A stretch of DNA of 63,986 bases from contig RPRK01000007.1 in assembly GCA_003818495.1 (NCBI GenBank), positions 1 through 63,986 on the forward strand, written 5' to 3'. Of the stretch, positions 1-8,159 are shown piece after piece. Source of the DNA: Burkholderiales bacterium (GTDB lineage Bacteria; Pseudomonadota; Gammaproteobacteria; Burkholderiales; Burkholderiaceae_E). Below the pieces are notes generated by a model, which worked only from the letters and a program-made list of their open reading frames with translations, searched no databases and was not told the origin of the DNA. The stretch's first letter is position 1. Each line of letters opens with the position of its first letter. Position numbers and translations under genes: made by a program.

Positions 1-934
1 CGGCGTCGACCTGCGGATCGTCGGGCGCGGCGTCGATGCGCGCGGCCACCTCGCGCAGCAGCGCGGCCGCCTGCCCGAGCGCGAGGTCGATCCGGCCGAG
101 GGCCAGGCTGCGCAGCACCGCCCGCTCGTCGCGGGGCGCCGCCGCCGCGCCGTCCGCCCCGCGCCGGACGTCGCCGGCGGTGCCGGCGTGCGCTGCCCGG
201 ACGGCCGCGTGCAGGGCGAGACCCAGCGCGCGCGCGGCGCCGTACCAGCAGGCGGCCACGCCCGCCCCGCCGTGCCAGAACCCCGGGCGGGACAGGTAGG
301 CGTCGGGTGCGCCCACGGCCCGTGCGCGGACCGCCTCGAAGCGGACCGTCGCGCTCGCCGTGCCGGCCATGCCGACGGCCGCCCAGTCCCCGACCTCCGT
401 CGCGACACCGGGCGCACGCAGCGCGACCGCGCAGAGCTGGCGGCTGCCGTCGGCACGGCGCGCGGTCACCAGCGCGTGCGTGACCCCGGTCGCCGCCGAG
501 CACCAGGCCTTGCTGCCGTCGAGGCGCACGGTGCCGGGCGCCGCGTGCGGCGGTGCGTCCTGCTCCGCGCCGCCGGCGTCGACCCGCAGCACGGCGTCCG
601 GTGCCTCGGCGGCCCAGACCGCCCACAGCGCATCGGCCGACACCGCCTGATCCGCGTCGAGCTCTGCGAGGATCGCGACGGCGTCCGCATGACTCTCGAA
701 GACCTTCGCGACCGAGAGGTCCTCGCCGCCGACCTCCGCGAGGATCCGCCAGCGCGCGAGGGTCGCGCCGCGGCCGGGCAGCGGCAGCGGACCGTGTCGC
801 GCGAGCCGCCGACGCGCGGCGTCGACGACGCGGCCGGGCGTGTCGCGCGGCTCGGGCGCGACGCGGTGAGCGGGGTCGGCCGGCCCGTGCCCGGGGGGCC
901 GCGCAGCCGAACCTGGGGTCGGGTCGATGTTCAC
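1..934 (-). CDS. Acyl-CoA dehydrogenase-like protein, cut by the window edge
   Basis: The minus strand reads open from a GTG at 934 down to base 1, so about 311 residues are visible and the C-terminus lies outside the window. The N-terminal part has the acyl-CoA dehydrogenase pattern: an alpha-helical segment, a beta stretch with a substrate-discriminating region (LDGSKAWCSAAT, VTARRADGSRQLCAVAL, GMAGTASATVRFEAV) and then the start of the C-terminal helical domain. It would be an FAD flavoprotein acting on an acyl-thioester or similar substrate. Its GTG overlaps the TGA of the upstream glycosyltransferase (GTGA, 931-934), so the two are probably co-translated. Such genes often sit with glycosyltransferase, PIG-L deacetylase and methyltransferase genes; this is family knowledge, and the neighbours are not visible here. 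The key catalytic glutamate lies beyond the edge or was not recognised. Confidence 0.72.
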   Translation of the reverse strand, partial: MNIDPTPGSAARPPGHGPADPAHRVAPEPRDTPGRVVDAARRRLARHGPLPLPGRGATLARWRILAEVGGEDLSVAKVFESHADAVAILAELDADQAVSADALWAVWAAEAPDAVLRVDAGGAEQDAPPHAAPGTVRLDGSKAWCSAATGVTHALVTARRADGSRQLCAVALRAPGVATEVGDWAAVGMAGTASATVRFEAVRARAVGAPDAYLSRPGFWHGGAGVAACWYGAARALGLALHAAVRAAHAGTAGDVRRGADGAAAAPRDERAVLRSLALGRIDLALGQAAALLREVAARIDAAPDDPQVDA

Positions 935-1623
935 GCCGGGCTCGAGGCGCAGGGCTCGTGCAGCTCCGCCTCGAGTCGCGCGAGCAGCGCGCCGAAGCCG
1001 CCGGGTGCCCGCGCGTCGCGGCGCGCGCTCGTCGTCACCCGCGGTCGCGCCGACCAGACGACGTGCGCGCCGCTGGCCTCGAGCGCGCGTACCAGTGCCA
1101 CGTCCTCGCTGCTGCGGTGGGGCCCGAAGCCGCCCGCGCGCAGATAGGCCGCGGCGCTCACGCCGAGGTTCGCGCCGTGCACGTGGCGATGACCGTCGCC
1201 GTCGAAGTAGGCCGCGTCGTGACGGGCGCGCACGCGGTCGCCCCGATCGCCCCACTCGCACCACTGGTCGACCTGGACCGTGCCGCACACCACGTCCGCG
1301 CGCAGCGCGAGCTGGGCCGCCAGCCAGTCGGCATCGACCTCCGAGTCGGCGTCGGTGAACGCGAGCCAGCGCGCGCCGCAGGCGAGGGCGTGGCGGGCTC
1401 CGGCGGCCCGTGCGATGCCGACGTTGCCGCCCGGCGTGTGCACCACGTCCACCCCGGCCGCGCGGGCGATGGACTCGCTCGCATCGGTGCAGCCGTCGAG
1501 CGCGACGACGGTCTGCACCCGCTCGCCGCCGAGCGCGCGGTGCGCGGCCGCGGTGCGGATCGCCTCGAGCGCGCGGGGCAGGTGAGCGGCCTCGTTGTGG
1601 GCCGGCAGGACGATCGCGATCAC
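931..1623 (-). CDS. Glycosyltransferase family 2 (GT-A fold)
   Basis: A 230-residue protein opening with IAIVLPAHNEA, the classic family 2 nucleotide-sugar binding strand, followed by VVALDGCTDAS and the metal-binding acidic motif FTDADSEVD. A later ED pair (RSSEDVALVRAL) fits the catalytic base region. No membrane segment is visible, so it is likely cytoplasmic. The GTG at 1623 is chosen because AGGAG lies six bases before it and the homology begins at once; the frame stays open upstream but that stretch is low-complexity. It is the first gene of a two-gene unit with the acyl-CoA dehydrogenase-like gene. The sugar donor and acceptor cannot be told from sequence. Confidence 0.85.
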   Translation of the reverse strand: MIAIVLPAHNEAAHLPRALEAIRTAAAHRALGGERVQTVVALDGCTDASESIARAAGVDVVHTPGGNVGIARAAGARHALACGARWLAFTDADSEVDADWLAAQLALRADVVCGTVQVDQWCEWGDRGDRVRARHDAAYFDGDGHRHVHGANLGVSAAAYLRAGGFGPHRSSEDVALVRALEASGAHVVWSARPRVTTSARRDARAPGGFGALLARLEAELHEPCASSPA

Positions 1624-1789
1624 GGAGGGCTCCTGTCTCGTGGGGACGGCGGAAGACGGCGGGGGCGCGGCCCTCGGGCGGCCCGTGAACCGCCCGTGGG
1701 TGGGTGGCCCGTGACCCGCCTGGAGGGCCGCCCGAGCCCTGGACAGCAAGGCCGATGCCCGTCCGGTGCGCCTGCGTCCGGTCGCCGTC

Positions 1790-1809
1790 TGTTAACCGGT
1801 TCGTTAACA
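1790..1809. promoter_or_regulatory. TetR-type operator, GTTAAC-N6-GTTAAC
   Basis: A 20-base site with 7-base perfect inverted arms (TGTTAAC and GTTAACA) ends on the first base of the TetR start codon. Bound protein would block translation start or promoter clearance, so autorepression is the simplest reading. Related sites (TTAACC-N4-GGTTA core) lie at 9265-9282, 34154-34171 and 34239-34256. Confidence 0.7.
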
Positions 1810-2483
1810 TGAGCGGCATGCCCGCCAAGGTCGCCGCCTCTCGCCGCACGAAGTCCGCCGCCCCGCAGACGCGCGACCCGGTCGCCACGCGGGCCGCGAT
1901 CCTGCGCGCCGCCACCGACGAGTTCGCGCAGCACGGGCTGGGCGGCGCGCGCGTCGACCGGATCGCCGAGAAGGCCGACATCAACAAGCGGATGCTGTAC
2001 TACTACTTCGGCAACAAGGAGGACCTGTTCCTCGCCGTGCTCGAGGAGGCGTACCGCGACATCCGCGATGCCGAGCAGGCCCTGAACCTGTCGGCGACCG
2101 ATCCGGTCGAGGGCATCCGCAGGCTGGTGTCGTTCACCTGGACCTACTACCTCGAGCACCCGGAATTCCTGCGGCTGCTCAACAGCGAGAACCTGCACCG
2201 TGCCGAGCACCTCGCGCGCAGCCGGGAGATCCGCGCGATGCACTCGCCCTTCGTCGCGATGATCGACGACCTGCTCGAGCGTGGCCGTCGATCCGGCGTG
2301 TTCCGGGCCGGCGTCGATCCGGTGCAGCTCTACATCTCGATCGCGTCGCTGTCGTACTTCTACCTGTCGAACCGGCACACGCTGTCGACGATCTTCGGAC
2401 GCGACCTGCTCGCGCCGCGCGAGCGGGCCGAGCGGCTCGGGCACATGACCGATCTCGTCCTGGGCTACCTGATACGGAACTGA
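1809..2483 (+). CDS. TetR/AcrR family transcriptional regulator
   Basis: A 224-residue one-component repressor. After a basic, disordered N-terminus the helix-turn-helix is clear (ATRAAILRAATDEFAQHG, then VDRIAEKADINKRMLYYYFGNKEDLF). The C-terminal ligand domain (ROW-type pattern YYLEHPEFLRLLNSENL) resembles RutR/YsiA-like regulators of catabolic genes. ATG 1809 is preferred over an in-frame start upstream because the conserved region follows soon and a palindrome abuts it. The gene stands alone between a divergent glycosyltransferase and a convergent small gene. Similar palindromes upstream of the aldolase/ABC units at 9.3 kb and the MetE-core/Gfo units at 34.2 kb suggest these are targets; this is inference. 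The ligand is unknown. Confidence 0.9.
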   Translation: MSGMPAKVAASRRTKSAAPQTRDPVATRAAILRAATDEFAQHGLGGARVDRIAEKADINKRMLYYYFGNKEDLFLAVLEEAYRDIRDAEQALNLSATDPVEGIRRLVSFTWTYYLEHPEFLRLLNSENLHRAEHLARSREIRAMHSPFVAMIDDLLERGRRSGVFRAGVDPVQLYISIASLSYFYLSNRHTLSTIFGRDLLAPRERAERLGHMTDLVLGYLIRN

Positions 2484-2529
2484 GCCGCGACCGAGCCGCA
2501 ACCGAGCCGTTCGCGACGCCGCGTGCGGC

Positions 2530-2874
2530 CTAGTGCAGCGTGACGCCCGCCGGCATCGTGTCGGCGGCAAAGTCGAGCCCCGTGTCACCGACCTCCGCCC
2601 CGGTCGCCGCCTCGCCGTCGATGTCGGCGCCGGACTCGATCGCCAGCTCGACCTGCTCCAGGTACATCGCCCAGCGCGCGGCCGAGTTCGCGCAGATGCG
2701 GCGCATCCCCTCGGACACGGCCTCGTGGCGACCGATCAGCGTCAGGTTGTCGATCAGCTTCCGGCAGATCGCAGGCTGCGGGCTCTGGTACCAGGTGGTC
2801 ATCAGCGCGAGCGTGCCCGCGATCAGGCGCTCGAGCTCACCGTGCAGCCGGCCCGCATGTTCATCGTCGTCCAC
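2530..2874 (-). CDS. Conserved-looking small protein of unknown function
   Basis: A 114-residue soluble protein that I do not recognise. It is mostly helical (LERLIAGTLALMTTWYQ, CRKLIDNLTLIGRH, RRICANSAARWAMYLEQVE) and ends in an acidic, alanine/glycine-rich tail. The GTG at 2874 is chosen because GGGAG precedes it at suitable spacing (AGCGGACAC between); a longer reading to 2946 adds only low-complexity sequence. It is convergent with the TetR gene and divergent from the cytochrome pair. No signal peptide or membrane segment is seen. Confidence 0.6.
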   Translation of the reverse strand: MDDDEHAGRLHGELERLIAGTLALMTTWYQSPQPAICRKLIDNLTLIGRHEAVSEGMRRICANSAARWAMYLEQVELAIESGADIDGEAATGAEVGDTGLDFAADTMPAGVTLH

Positions 2875-3082
2875 GTGTCCGCTCCCGATCGAAGGCGCCC
2901 CGGGTCCGCGGAAGCGGACCGGTCGCCGGTCACGGAAGACAAGCAAGCATCGGTGCAGGGTCGGTGTCCGGCTCCGCCGGCGTCACCGAGACCGGCCGGT
3001 CCTCGCACCGACCTCGTCGGACCGGCCGACGCCGGCCGCGATCGCGGCCGCCGGGCCGATGTCGAGCGGGCTGCGGCTCGCC

Positions 3083-3088
3083 TATACT
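3083..3088 (+). promoter_or_regulatory. Probable -10 element (TATACT) for the cytochrome pair
   Basis: TATACT stands out in GC-rich DNA, about 42 bases before the first cytochrome ATG. No good -35 hexamer is seen at 17-base spacing, so the call rests on the -10 element alone. Confidence 0.4.
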
Positions 3089-3129
3089 CGGCGCCCCGTT
3101 CCCGGTGCCCCGTCGGTCACGCCTCCGCC

Positions 3130-3846
3130 ATGCCGCTCCGGATCCCTGCCGCCCGCAGCGCCGCGATGACCGCCGTCGCGTTCGCCCTGAGCTGCGCTCC
3201 CGCCACGGCGGCGGCCGCGCCACCGCCCGACACGCTCGAGGCGCGCCTGCTCGCCTGCACCGGCTGTCACGGTGACCAGGGCCGCGCCACCGCCGACGGC
3301 TACTACCCGCGGATCGCCGGCAAGCCCGCCGGCTATCTCGCCAACCAGCTGCTCAACTTCCGCGACGGCCGGCGCAGCGTGCCGTCGATGACCTGGGTCG
3401 TGGGCCACCTGTCGGACGACTACCTCCGCGAGATCGCCGCCCACTTCTCCGAACGTCATCCCCCCTATCCGGCTCCGCCGCCGCCCGCGGTGGCGCCCGA
3501 GGTGCTCGAGCGCGGCCGGCGGCTCGTCCTCGAGGGCGATCCGTCGCGCGATCTGCCGGCCTGCACCGCATGCCACGGCGACGCGCTGCTGGGCGCGCAG
3601 CCGGCGCTGCCCGGGCTGCTGGGGCTGCCGCGCGACTACCTGAACGCCCAGTTCGGCGCATGGCTCAACGGCACGCGTCGCGCGATGGCGCCCGACTGCA
3701 TGGCGACGATCGCGCGCCGGCTGCCCCCGAACGACATCGCCGCGGTCACCGCCTGGCTCGCCGCCCAGCCGGTCGCGCCTGGGGCCCGCCCCGCCGCGCG
3801 CGCGCCCGCCACGCTGCCGCTCGACTGCGGCGGGCTGGGACGATGA
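3130..3846 (+). CDS. Diheme c-type cytochrome, exported
   Basis: A 238-residue periplasmic electron carrier. An N-terminal signal peptide (MTAVAFALSCAPATAAAA) precedes two class I cytochrome c domains, each with a CxxCH haem site: CTGCH near residue 43 and CTACH near residue 145. Conserved surroundings such as YPRIAGKPAGYLANQL and PALPGLLGLPRDYLNAQF match the c553/c4-like diheme cytochromes that accept electrons from periplasmic dehydrogenases. Its ATGA overlap with the next gene indicates co-translation with a triheme partner. No dehydrogenase large subunit is adjacent, so its donor is not known. Confidence 0.88.
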   Translation: MPLRIPAARSAAMTAVAFALSCAPATAAAAPPPDTLEARLLACTGCHGDQGRATADGYYPRIAGKPAGYLANQLLNFRDGRRSVPSMTWVVGHLSDDYLREIAAHFSERHPPYPAPPPPAVAPEVLERGRRLVLEGDPSRDLPACTACHGDALLGAQPALPGLLGLPRDYLNAQFGAWLNGTRRAMAPDCMATIARRLPPNDIAAVTAWLAAQPVAPGARPAARAPATLPLDCGGLGR

Positions 3847-5240
3847 GCCCGCGCGCGCGCCGCACGGCCGGGCTGCTGCTGCTGGCGATCGCGGGCCTCG
3901 TGCTGGCCGTGCTGCTCGACCGTCGCGCACCGCCCGGCGCACCGCCCGGCGAAGCGCGCGACGGCGCGATCGTCACGACCGTGACGAATGCGACGAATGC
4001 GACGAATGCGACGACCACGGCGAACGGCGCCGGATACGGCGCTGCGACCCCGGCGTCCGCGCCGCGGCCCGATCCGGCCTCGCCGGACCCGGTCGCCCGC
4101 GGCGCGTACCTCGCGCTCGCGGGCAACTGCGCCGGCTGTCACACCGCGCGCGGCGGCGTTCCGTACGCGGGCGGTCGCGGGATCGAGACACCCTTCGGCA
4201 CGATCCACGCATCGAACCTGACCCCCGACGCCGAGACCGGCCTTGGCGCATGGCAGGCCGAGGATTTCAGGCGCGCGCTGCGCGAGGGCCGCTCGCGTGA
4301 CGGCCGTGCGCTCTACCCCGCCTTCCCGTACACCGAGTACACGCGGGTCTCGGACGCCGACGCCGATGCGCTCTTCGCCTACCTGCGCAGCCTGGAGCCG
4401 GCACGCGCGCCGACCCCGCCGCACGCGCTGCGCTTCCCGTGGAACCTGCCGTGGCTGCTCGAAGGCTGGCGGATGCTGTACTTCCGGCCGGCGCGGTTCG
4501 AGCCGGACCCCGCGCGCGACGCGGCGTGGAACCGAGGTGCCTACCTCGTCGAGGGCCTCGGCCACTGCGGTGCCTGCCACACCGCGCGCAACCTGCTGGG
4601 CGCACAGACGGGCGTGCCGCTCGGCGGCGCGGCCACGCCGCTGCAGGGCTGGCACGTGCCTTCTCTGCTCGACGGGCGCGACGGCGGCGTCGGAGCGTGG
4701 ACGCAGGCCGAGACCGTCGCGTGGCTGGGGGCGGGCCTGAACGACCGGGCGGTCGCCACCGGCCCCATGGCCCAGGTGGTGGCCAACAGCCTGCAGCACC
4801 TCGTTCCCGCCGACCTGGAGGCGATGGCCTCGTACCTGCGGGCGCTGCCGCGCATCGAGGCGCCCGCGCGTCCGGCGCGCGCCGACTACGCGCCGGGCGC
4901 GGCGACGCTGGAGCTCGGCGGGCGGCTCTACCGGGAGCGCTGCGCCGACTGTCACGGCGAGCGGGGCGAGGGCGCGCCGCCGCACTGGCCGGCGCTCGCC
5001 GGCAACCGCAGCCTGACGATGGCGTCGTCGGTCAACGCCATCCGAACGGTGCTGCACGGCGGCTTCCCGCCCGCCACCCGCGCGAACCCGCGGCCCTACG
5101 GCATGCCGCCCGCCGGTCCGGGGCTGGACGACAGCGAGGCGGCGGCGCTGATGAGCTGGTTGCGCAACAGCTGGGGCCACACCGCGCCGGCGACCACGGC
5201 GCGCGAGATCAACGCGCTGCGGCCGATCCCGGTCGAGTAG
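3843..5240 (+). CDS. Membrane-anchored triheme cytochrome c, alcohol dehydrogenase cytochrome-subunit type
   Basis: A 465-residue protein with an N-terminal membrane anchor (GLLLLAIAGLVLAVLL), a low-complexity linker and three cytochrome c domains with CAGCH, CGACH and CADCH near residues 95, 241 and 366. This three-domain layout is that of the cytochrome subunit of membrane alcohol, gluconate or aldehyde dehydrogenases, which passes electrons to quinone or an oxidase. The linker contains three in-frame copies of a 9-base unit (3983-4009) encoding Thr-Asn-Ala. It overlaps the diheme gene by ATGA. Its 3' end runs 32 bases into the convergent hydrolase gene. No catalytic subunit is encoded nearby. 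Confidence 0.88.
   Translation: MSPRARRTAGLLLLAIAGLVLAVLLDRRAPPGAPPGEARDGAIVTTVTNATNATNATTTANGAGYGAATPASAPRPDPASPDPVARGAYLALAGNCAGCHTARGGVPYAGGRGIETPFGTIHASNLTPDAETGLGAWQAEDFRRALREGRSRDGRALYPAFPYTEYTRVSDADADALFAYLRSLEPARAPTPPHALRFPWNLPWLLEGWRMLYFRPARFEPDPARDAAWNRGAYLVEGLGHCGACHTARNLLGAQTGVPLGGAATPLQGWHVPSLLDGRDGGVGAWTQAETVAWLGAGLNDRAVATGPMAQVVANSLQHLVPADLEAMASYLRALPRIEAPARPARADYAPGAATLELGGRLYRERCADCHGERGEGAPPHWPALAGNRSLTMASSVNAIRTVLHGGFPPATRANPRPYGMPPAGPGLDDSEAAALMSWLRNSWGHTAPATTAREINALRPIPVE
3983..4009 (+). repeat. Three tandem copies of a 9-bp coding repeat
   Basis: The unit GACGAATGC occurs three times in a row, in frame, in the flexible linker between the membrane anchor and the first haem domain of the triheme cytochrome. 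Copy number could change without a frameshift. Confidence 0.85.
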
Positions 5241-6483
5241 CGGCGCGCCCGAGCCAGCGGCGCAGCCGGGCCGCCACCTCGGGGCGGTCGAGCAGGTCCC
5301 AGTGGTTCGCCGACAGGATCACCCGCCTGCGCGCGCGCGGCACGTCGAGGGCGAACGCCGGGTCCGGGTGCTCGCCGAGCGCGCTCGCCAGCGGCACCAG
5401 GCCGTCGCCGACCCAGCGGTCGCGCCGGCTGCCGACCTGCGCGGCGGTGGTCGCCGCCACCAGGTAGACCGGAACGCCCGTCGGCAGCGGCGTCGGCACC
5501 CGGGTGTCGTGCGCATTCGCGAAGCGATCGTCGCCGGCATGGTCCTCGTCGCGCAGCAGTCCGTGGCGCAGGTCGGTGATGCCTGCGCTGCGGCCGCGGC
5601 CGAGGCGCGCGAGCGGCGCGGCGTACGGGCTCGCGCCGAGCGCGCGGTCGACCACATGACCGGCGCGCTCCAGCGGTGCGCCGTGGTGCGGCGTGCCGAG
5701 GCAGACCAGCGCCGACAGCACGGTCGGCCAGCGGTGGCCGGCGGCCACGCCCGCATGGCACGCGCTGCGGGCGAGGAGACCGCCCATGCTGTGGCCCATC
5801 AGGGCCAGCGAGGTCACCGGCACCGGCCAACGGGTCAGCAGGTCCTCGAGCAGCGCATCGAGCGCGTGGCCGTTGGCGGCCACGTGCAGGCCCGAGTTGT
5901 AGTGGACGTGCAGCGTCGTCCAGCCGGCCGACTCGGCGAGCATCGCGCCGTGGTCGTGCCCGTTGCGTCGCCACTGCAGGTCGCTCATGCACAGGCCGTG
6001 GACCATCACCAGCAGGCGCCGGCCGTCGCCGCGACCGGCCGCGGGGCCCGCGGCGGGATCGATCACCCGCCCGTCGACCCGCAGCGTCATCGGAATGGCG
6101 AGCGGATTGCCGGTGGCGGCGAGGTGGTCGCCCCAGACCCCGTTGAGCGCGGCCAGCAGCGCCTCGCGGCGGGGCGAGGGCGCCGCCTGCGGCGCGGTGC
6201 GCTCGGCGATCGCATCGATGCCGCCCAGCACCGAGTCGAGCCCGGCGCCGACGGCCCGCGTGGTGCCGCGCACCGTCCTGTAGACGAAGCCGGTGAGACC
6301 GCGCGTGCGCGCCGGGCCCGCGGGCCCGATCGGCCAGGCGGGCCGGGCGATGGCGGCGTGCATCCCTTCGACGACGTCGGTCACGCCGCCCACCGCATCG
6401 ACGCCGAGGCGTGCCAGGCCGCGCAGGTCGGCCGCCCGCAGCACGGGGCCGGCAGCGGATGCGGAGGTCGTCGGATCGGTCAA
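5209..6483 (-). CDS. Alpha/beta hydrolase, lipase-like
   Basis: A 424-residue serine hydrolase candidate. LLVMVHGLCMSD is the oxyanion-loop HG region and LMGHSMGGLLAR is the nucleophile elbow GxSxG. CLGTPHHGAPLERAG is the motif typical of PGAP1/lipase-like hydrolases. A C-terminal SANHWDLL may carry the catalytic histidine. The N-terminal 130 residues form a helical extension with no signal peptide. The start at 6483 is a TTG with a weak ribosome site, so a shorter N-terminus (for example GTG at 6444) is possible. It follows the ABC ATPase on the same strand after a 98-base gap that can fold into a strong hairpin. Its 3' end overlaps the triheme cytochrome gene by 32 bases, tail to tail. Confidence 0.8.
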   Translation of the reverse strand: MTDPTTSASAAGPVLRAADLRGLARLGVDAVGGVTDVVEGMHAAIARPAWPIGPAGPARTRGLTGFVYRTVRGTTRAVGAGLDSVLGGIDAIAERTAPQAAPSPRREALLAALNGVWGDHLAATGNPLAIPMTLRVDGRVIDPAAGPAAGRGDGRRLLVMVHGLCMSDLQWRRNGHDHGAMLAESAGWTTLHVHYNSGLHVAANGHALDALLEDLLTRWPVPVTSLALMGHSMGGLLARSACHAGVAAGHRWPTVLSALVCLGTPHHGAPLERAGHVVDRALGASPYAAPLARLGRGRSAGITDLRHGLLRDEDHAGDDRFANAHDTRVPTPLPTGVPVYLVAATTAAQVGSRRDRWVGDGLVPLASALGEHPDPAFALDVPRARRRVILSANHWDLLDRPEVAARLRRWLGRAATRPGSAAAR

Positions 6484-6498
6484 GGTCGCAGGCTCGTG

Positions 6499-6565
6499 GA
6501 GGGCGGGGTCCCACCGTGCACCGCCCGCGCCGCGCCTGGCAAGCGCGGGCGTGGAGGACGCCCTC
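6499..6565 (-). terminator. Nested stem-loop between ATPase and hydrolase genes
   Basis: A 9-base perfect stem (CGCCCGCGC at 6522-6530, GCGCGGGCG at 6543-6551, loop of 12) is enclosed by a second pairing, GAGGGCG (6499-6505) with CGCCCTC (6559-6565). There is no T-run, so it could be an attenuator or RNA-stability element rather than a true intrinsic terminator. Confidence 0.45.
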
Positions 6566-6581
6566 TAGATCCGGCGCCGGG

Positions 6582-7367
6582 TCAGGCCATGCCGAGCAGC
6601 GCGTAGATGCGCCGCGTGTAGACGCCGAAGGCCTCCTGCGTCTTCATGTCGAGCGTGCGCGGATAGGGCAGCTCGATGCGGAAGTTGTCGGCCATCCGCG
6701 CGGGACCCGCGGTGAGCACCACCACGCGCGTGCCGAGGAACACCGCCTCCGAGATGCCGTGCGTGACAAACACGATCGTCTTGCCCGATTCGCGCCAGAT
6801 CCGCAGCAGCTCCAGATTCATCTTCTCGCGGGTCAGCGCATCGAGGGCGCCGAACGGCTCGTCCATCAGCACCAGCTTCGGGTCGTGCACCAGCGCGCGG
6901 GCGATCGCCGCGCGCTGCTGCATGCCGCCGGACAGCTCGTACGGATACTTGTCCTCGCTGCCGGCCAGCCCGACCAGCGCGAGCAGCTCGCGCGCCCGCT
7001 CGCGCGCCGCCGCCATCGGCAGCCCGAGGATCTCGGCCGGCAGCAGCACGTTGTCGAGGATGCGCCGCCATTTCAGCAGCAGCGGCTGCTGGAACACCAT
7101 GCCGATGTCGCGGGCCGGATCGAAGGGCGTCGCGACCGAGCCGATGCGGACCTCGCCCCCGTCGTGGGGATGCAGTCCGGAGAGGATCTTGAGCAGCGTC
7201 GACTTGCCGCAGCCCGAGGGCCCGACCAGCGAGACCAGCTCGCCCGGCATCACGTCGAAGCTCGCGTCCGAGATCGCGAGGTGCTCGCGTGCGCCGGTCC
7301 GATAGACCTTGCGCACGCCGCGCAGGTGGATGAAGGCCTCGGCGGCGTCGCCGCGGACCTCGCTCAA
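6582..7367 (-). CDS. ABC transporter ATP-binding protein, NitT/TauT type
   Basis: A 261-residue ATPase that powers uptake through the adjacent permease. Walker A (GPSGCGKST), Q-loop (MVFQQP), signature (LSGGMQQR), Walker B (LVLMDEP) and the H-loop histidine (FVTHGISEA) are all intact. The start is a TTG at 7367 whose last two bases form part of the permease stop (TTGA); no better start precedes Walker A, and the frame upstream is the permease shadow. It is the third gene of a minus-strand unit: DapA-like aldolase, permease, ATPase. The matching binding protein is encoded divergently at 9404. Confidence 0.9.
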   Translation of the reverse strand: MSEVRGDAAEAFIHLRGVRKVYRTGAREHLAISDASFDVMPGELVSLVGPSGCGKSTLLKILSGLHPHDGGEVRIGSVATPFDPARDIGMVFQQPLLLKWRRILDNVLLPAEILGLPMAAARERARELLALVGLAGSEDKYPYELSGGMQQRAAIARALVHDPKLVLMDEPFGALDALTREKMNLELLRIWRESGKTIVFVTHGISEAVFLGTRVVVLTAGPARMADNFRIELPYPRTLDMKTQEAFGVYTRRIYALLGMA

Positions 7368-8131
7368 GCGAGCCTCGCGTCGCGCACCACGAGCCAGCGC
7401 TCGAGCAGCAGCACCAGGCCGTAGAGCAGCATGCCCAGCATCGTGATCAGGATCACCGCCATGAACATCGCGGGCGTGTCGAGCGTCACCTGCACCTGCA
7501 GCATCAGGTAGCCCAGGCCCTTGTCGGAGCCGAGGAACTCGCCGACCACGGCGCCCGCCACCGCCAGGATCGAGGCCACCTTCATGCCTGAGAAGATGTA
7601 GGGCAGCGCACCCGGCAGCTGGATCTTCACGAACAGCTGCCAGCGCGAGCCGCGCAGCGAGCGCACCAGGTCGAGCAGTTCGGGCTCGACCTCGCGCAGC
7701 CCGCGCGCGGTGGTGAGCAGGATCGGGAACACCGCGATCGAGAACGCCATCAGCGTGTTCGGGAACACGCCGTACTTGAACCACACGATGATCAGCGGGC
7801 CGAGCGCGACCTTCGGGATCATGTTGAGCGTGACCAGCAGCGGCAGGAAGATCGCCTCGAGCGGCCGCGACCAGGTGAAGACCAGCGCGAGCAGCACGCC
7901 GACCGCGAGCGCGAGGAAGTAGCCGCCGAAGATCTCGGTGGCGGTGACCGCGAGATTCGTGCCCCAGGCGTAGTCGGGCACGAAGAGCGCGGCGAGCGTC
8001 GCCTGCGGCGAGGGCATCACGAACTTCGGCACGCGGCCGATCTCGACGAACAGGTACCAGGCGAGCACCAGGCCGGCGTGCGCGAGCACGGCGAAGGTCC
8101 AGCGCGCAGCGGGGGTGTCGAGTCGGGTCAT
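7364..8131 (-). CDS. ABC transporter permease, NitT/TauT (BPD_transp_1) type
   Basis: A 255-residue inner-membrane subunit with about six hydrophobic segments and the EAA-like loop that contacts the ATPase (LREVEPELLDLVRSLRGSRWQLFVKIQLPGALPYI). The ATG at 8131 is chosen; a TTG at 8170 would extend it into the end of the aldolase gene. It belongs to the DapA-like/permease/ATPase unit. This importer class takes up small organic solutes such as sulfonates, nitrate, pyrimidine precursors or aromatic acids; the cargo here is unknown. Confidence 0.9.
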   Translation of the reverse strand: MTRLDTPAARWTFAVLAHAGLVLAWYLFVEIGRVPKFVMPSPQATLAALFVPDYAWGTNLAVTATEIFGGYFLALAVGVLLALVFTWSRPLEAIFLPLLVTLNMIPKVALGPLIIVWFKYGVFPNTLMAFSIAVFPILLTTARGLREVEPELLDLVRSLRGSRWQLFVKIQLPGALPYIFSGMKVASILAVAGAVVGEFLGSDKGLGYLMLQVQVTLDTPAMFMAVILITMLGMLLYGLVLLLERWLVVRDARLA

Positions 8132-8159
8132 CGGTGCTCGGGGGGCGTTCGGTCGGCGT

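Noticed and set aside
188..1147. Long open frame on the plus strand over the glycosyltransferase/acyl-CoA dehydrogenase region
   Set aside because: The translation is arginine/alanine-rich with no recognisable motif, as expected from the antisense of GC-rich genes; the minus strand carries clear families.
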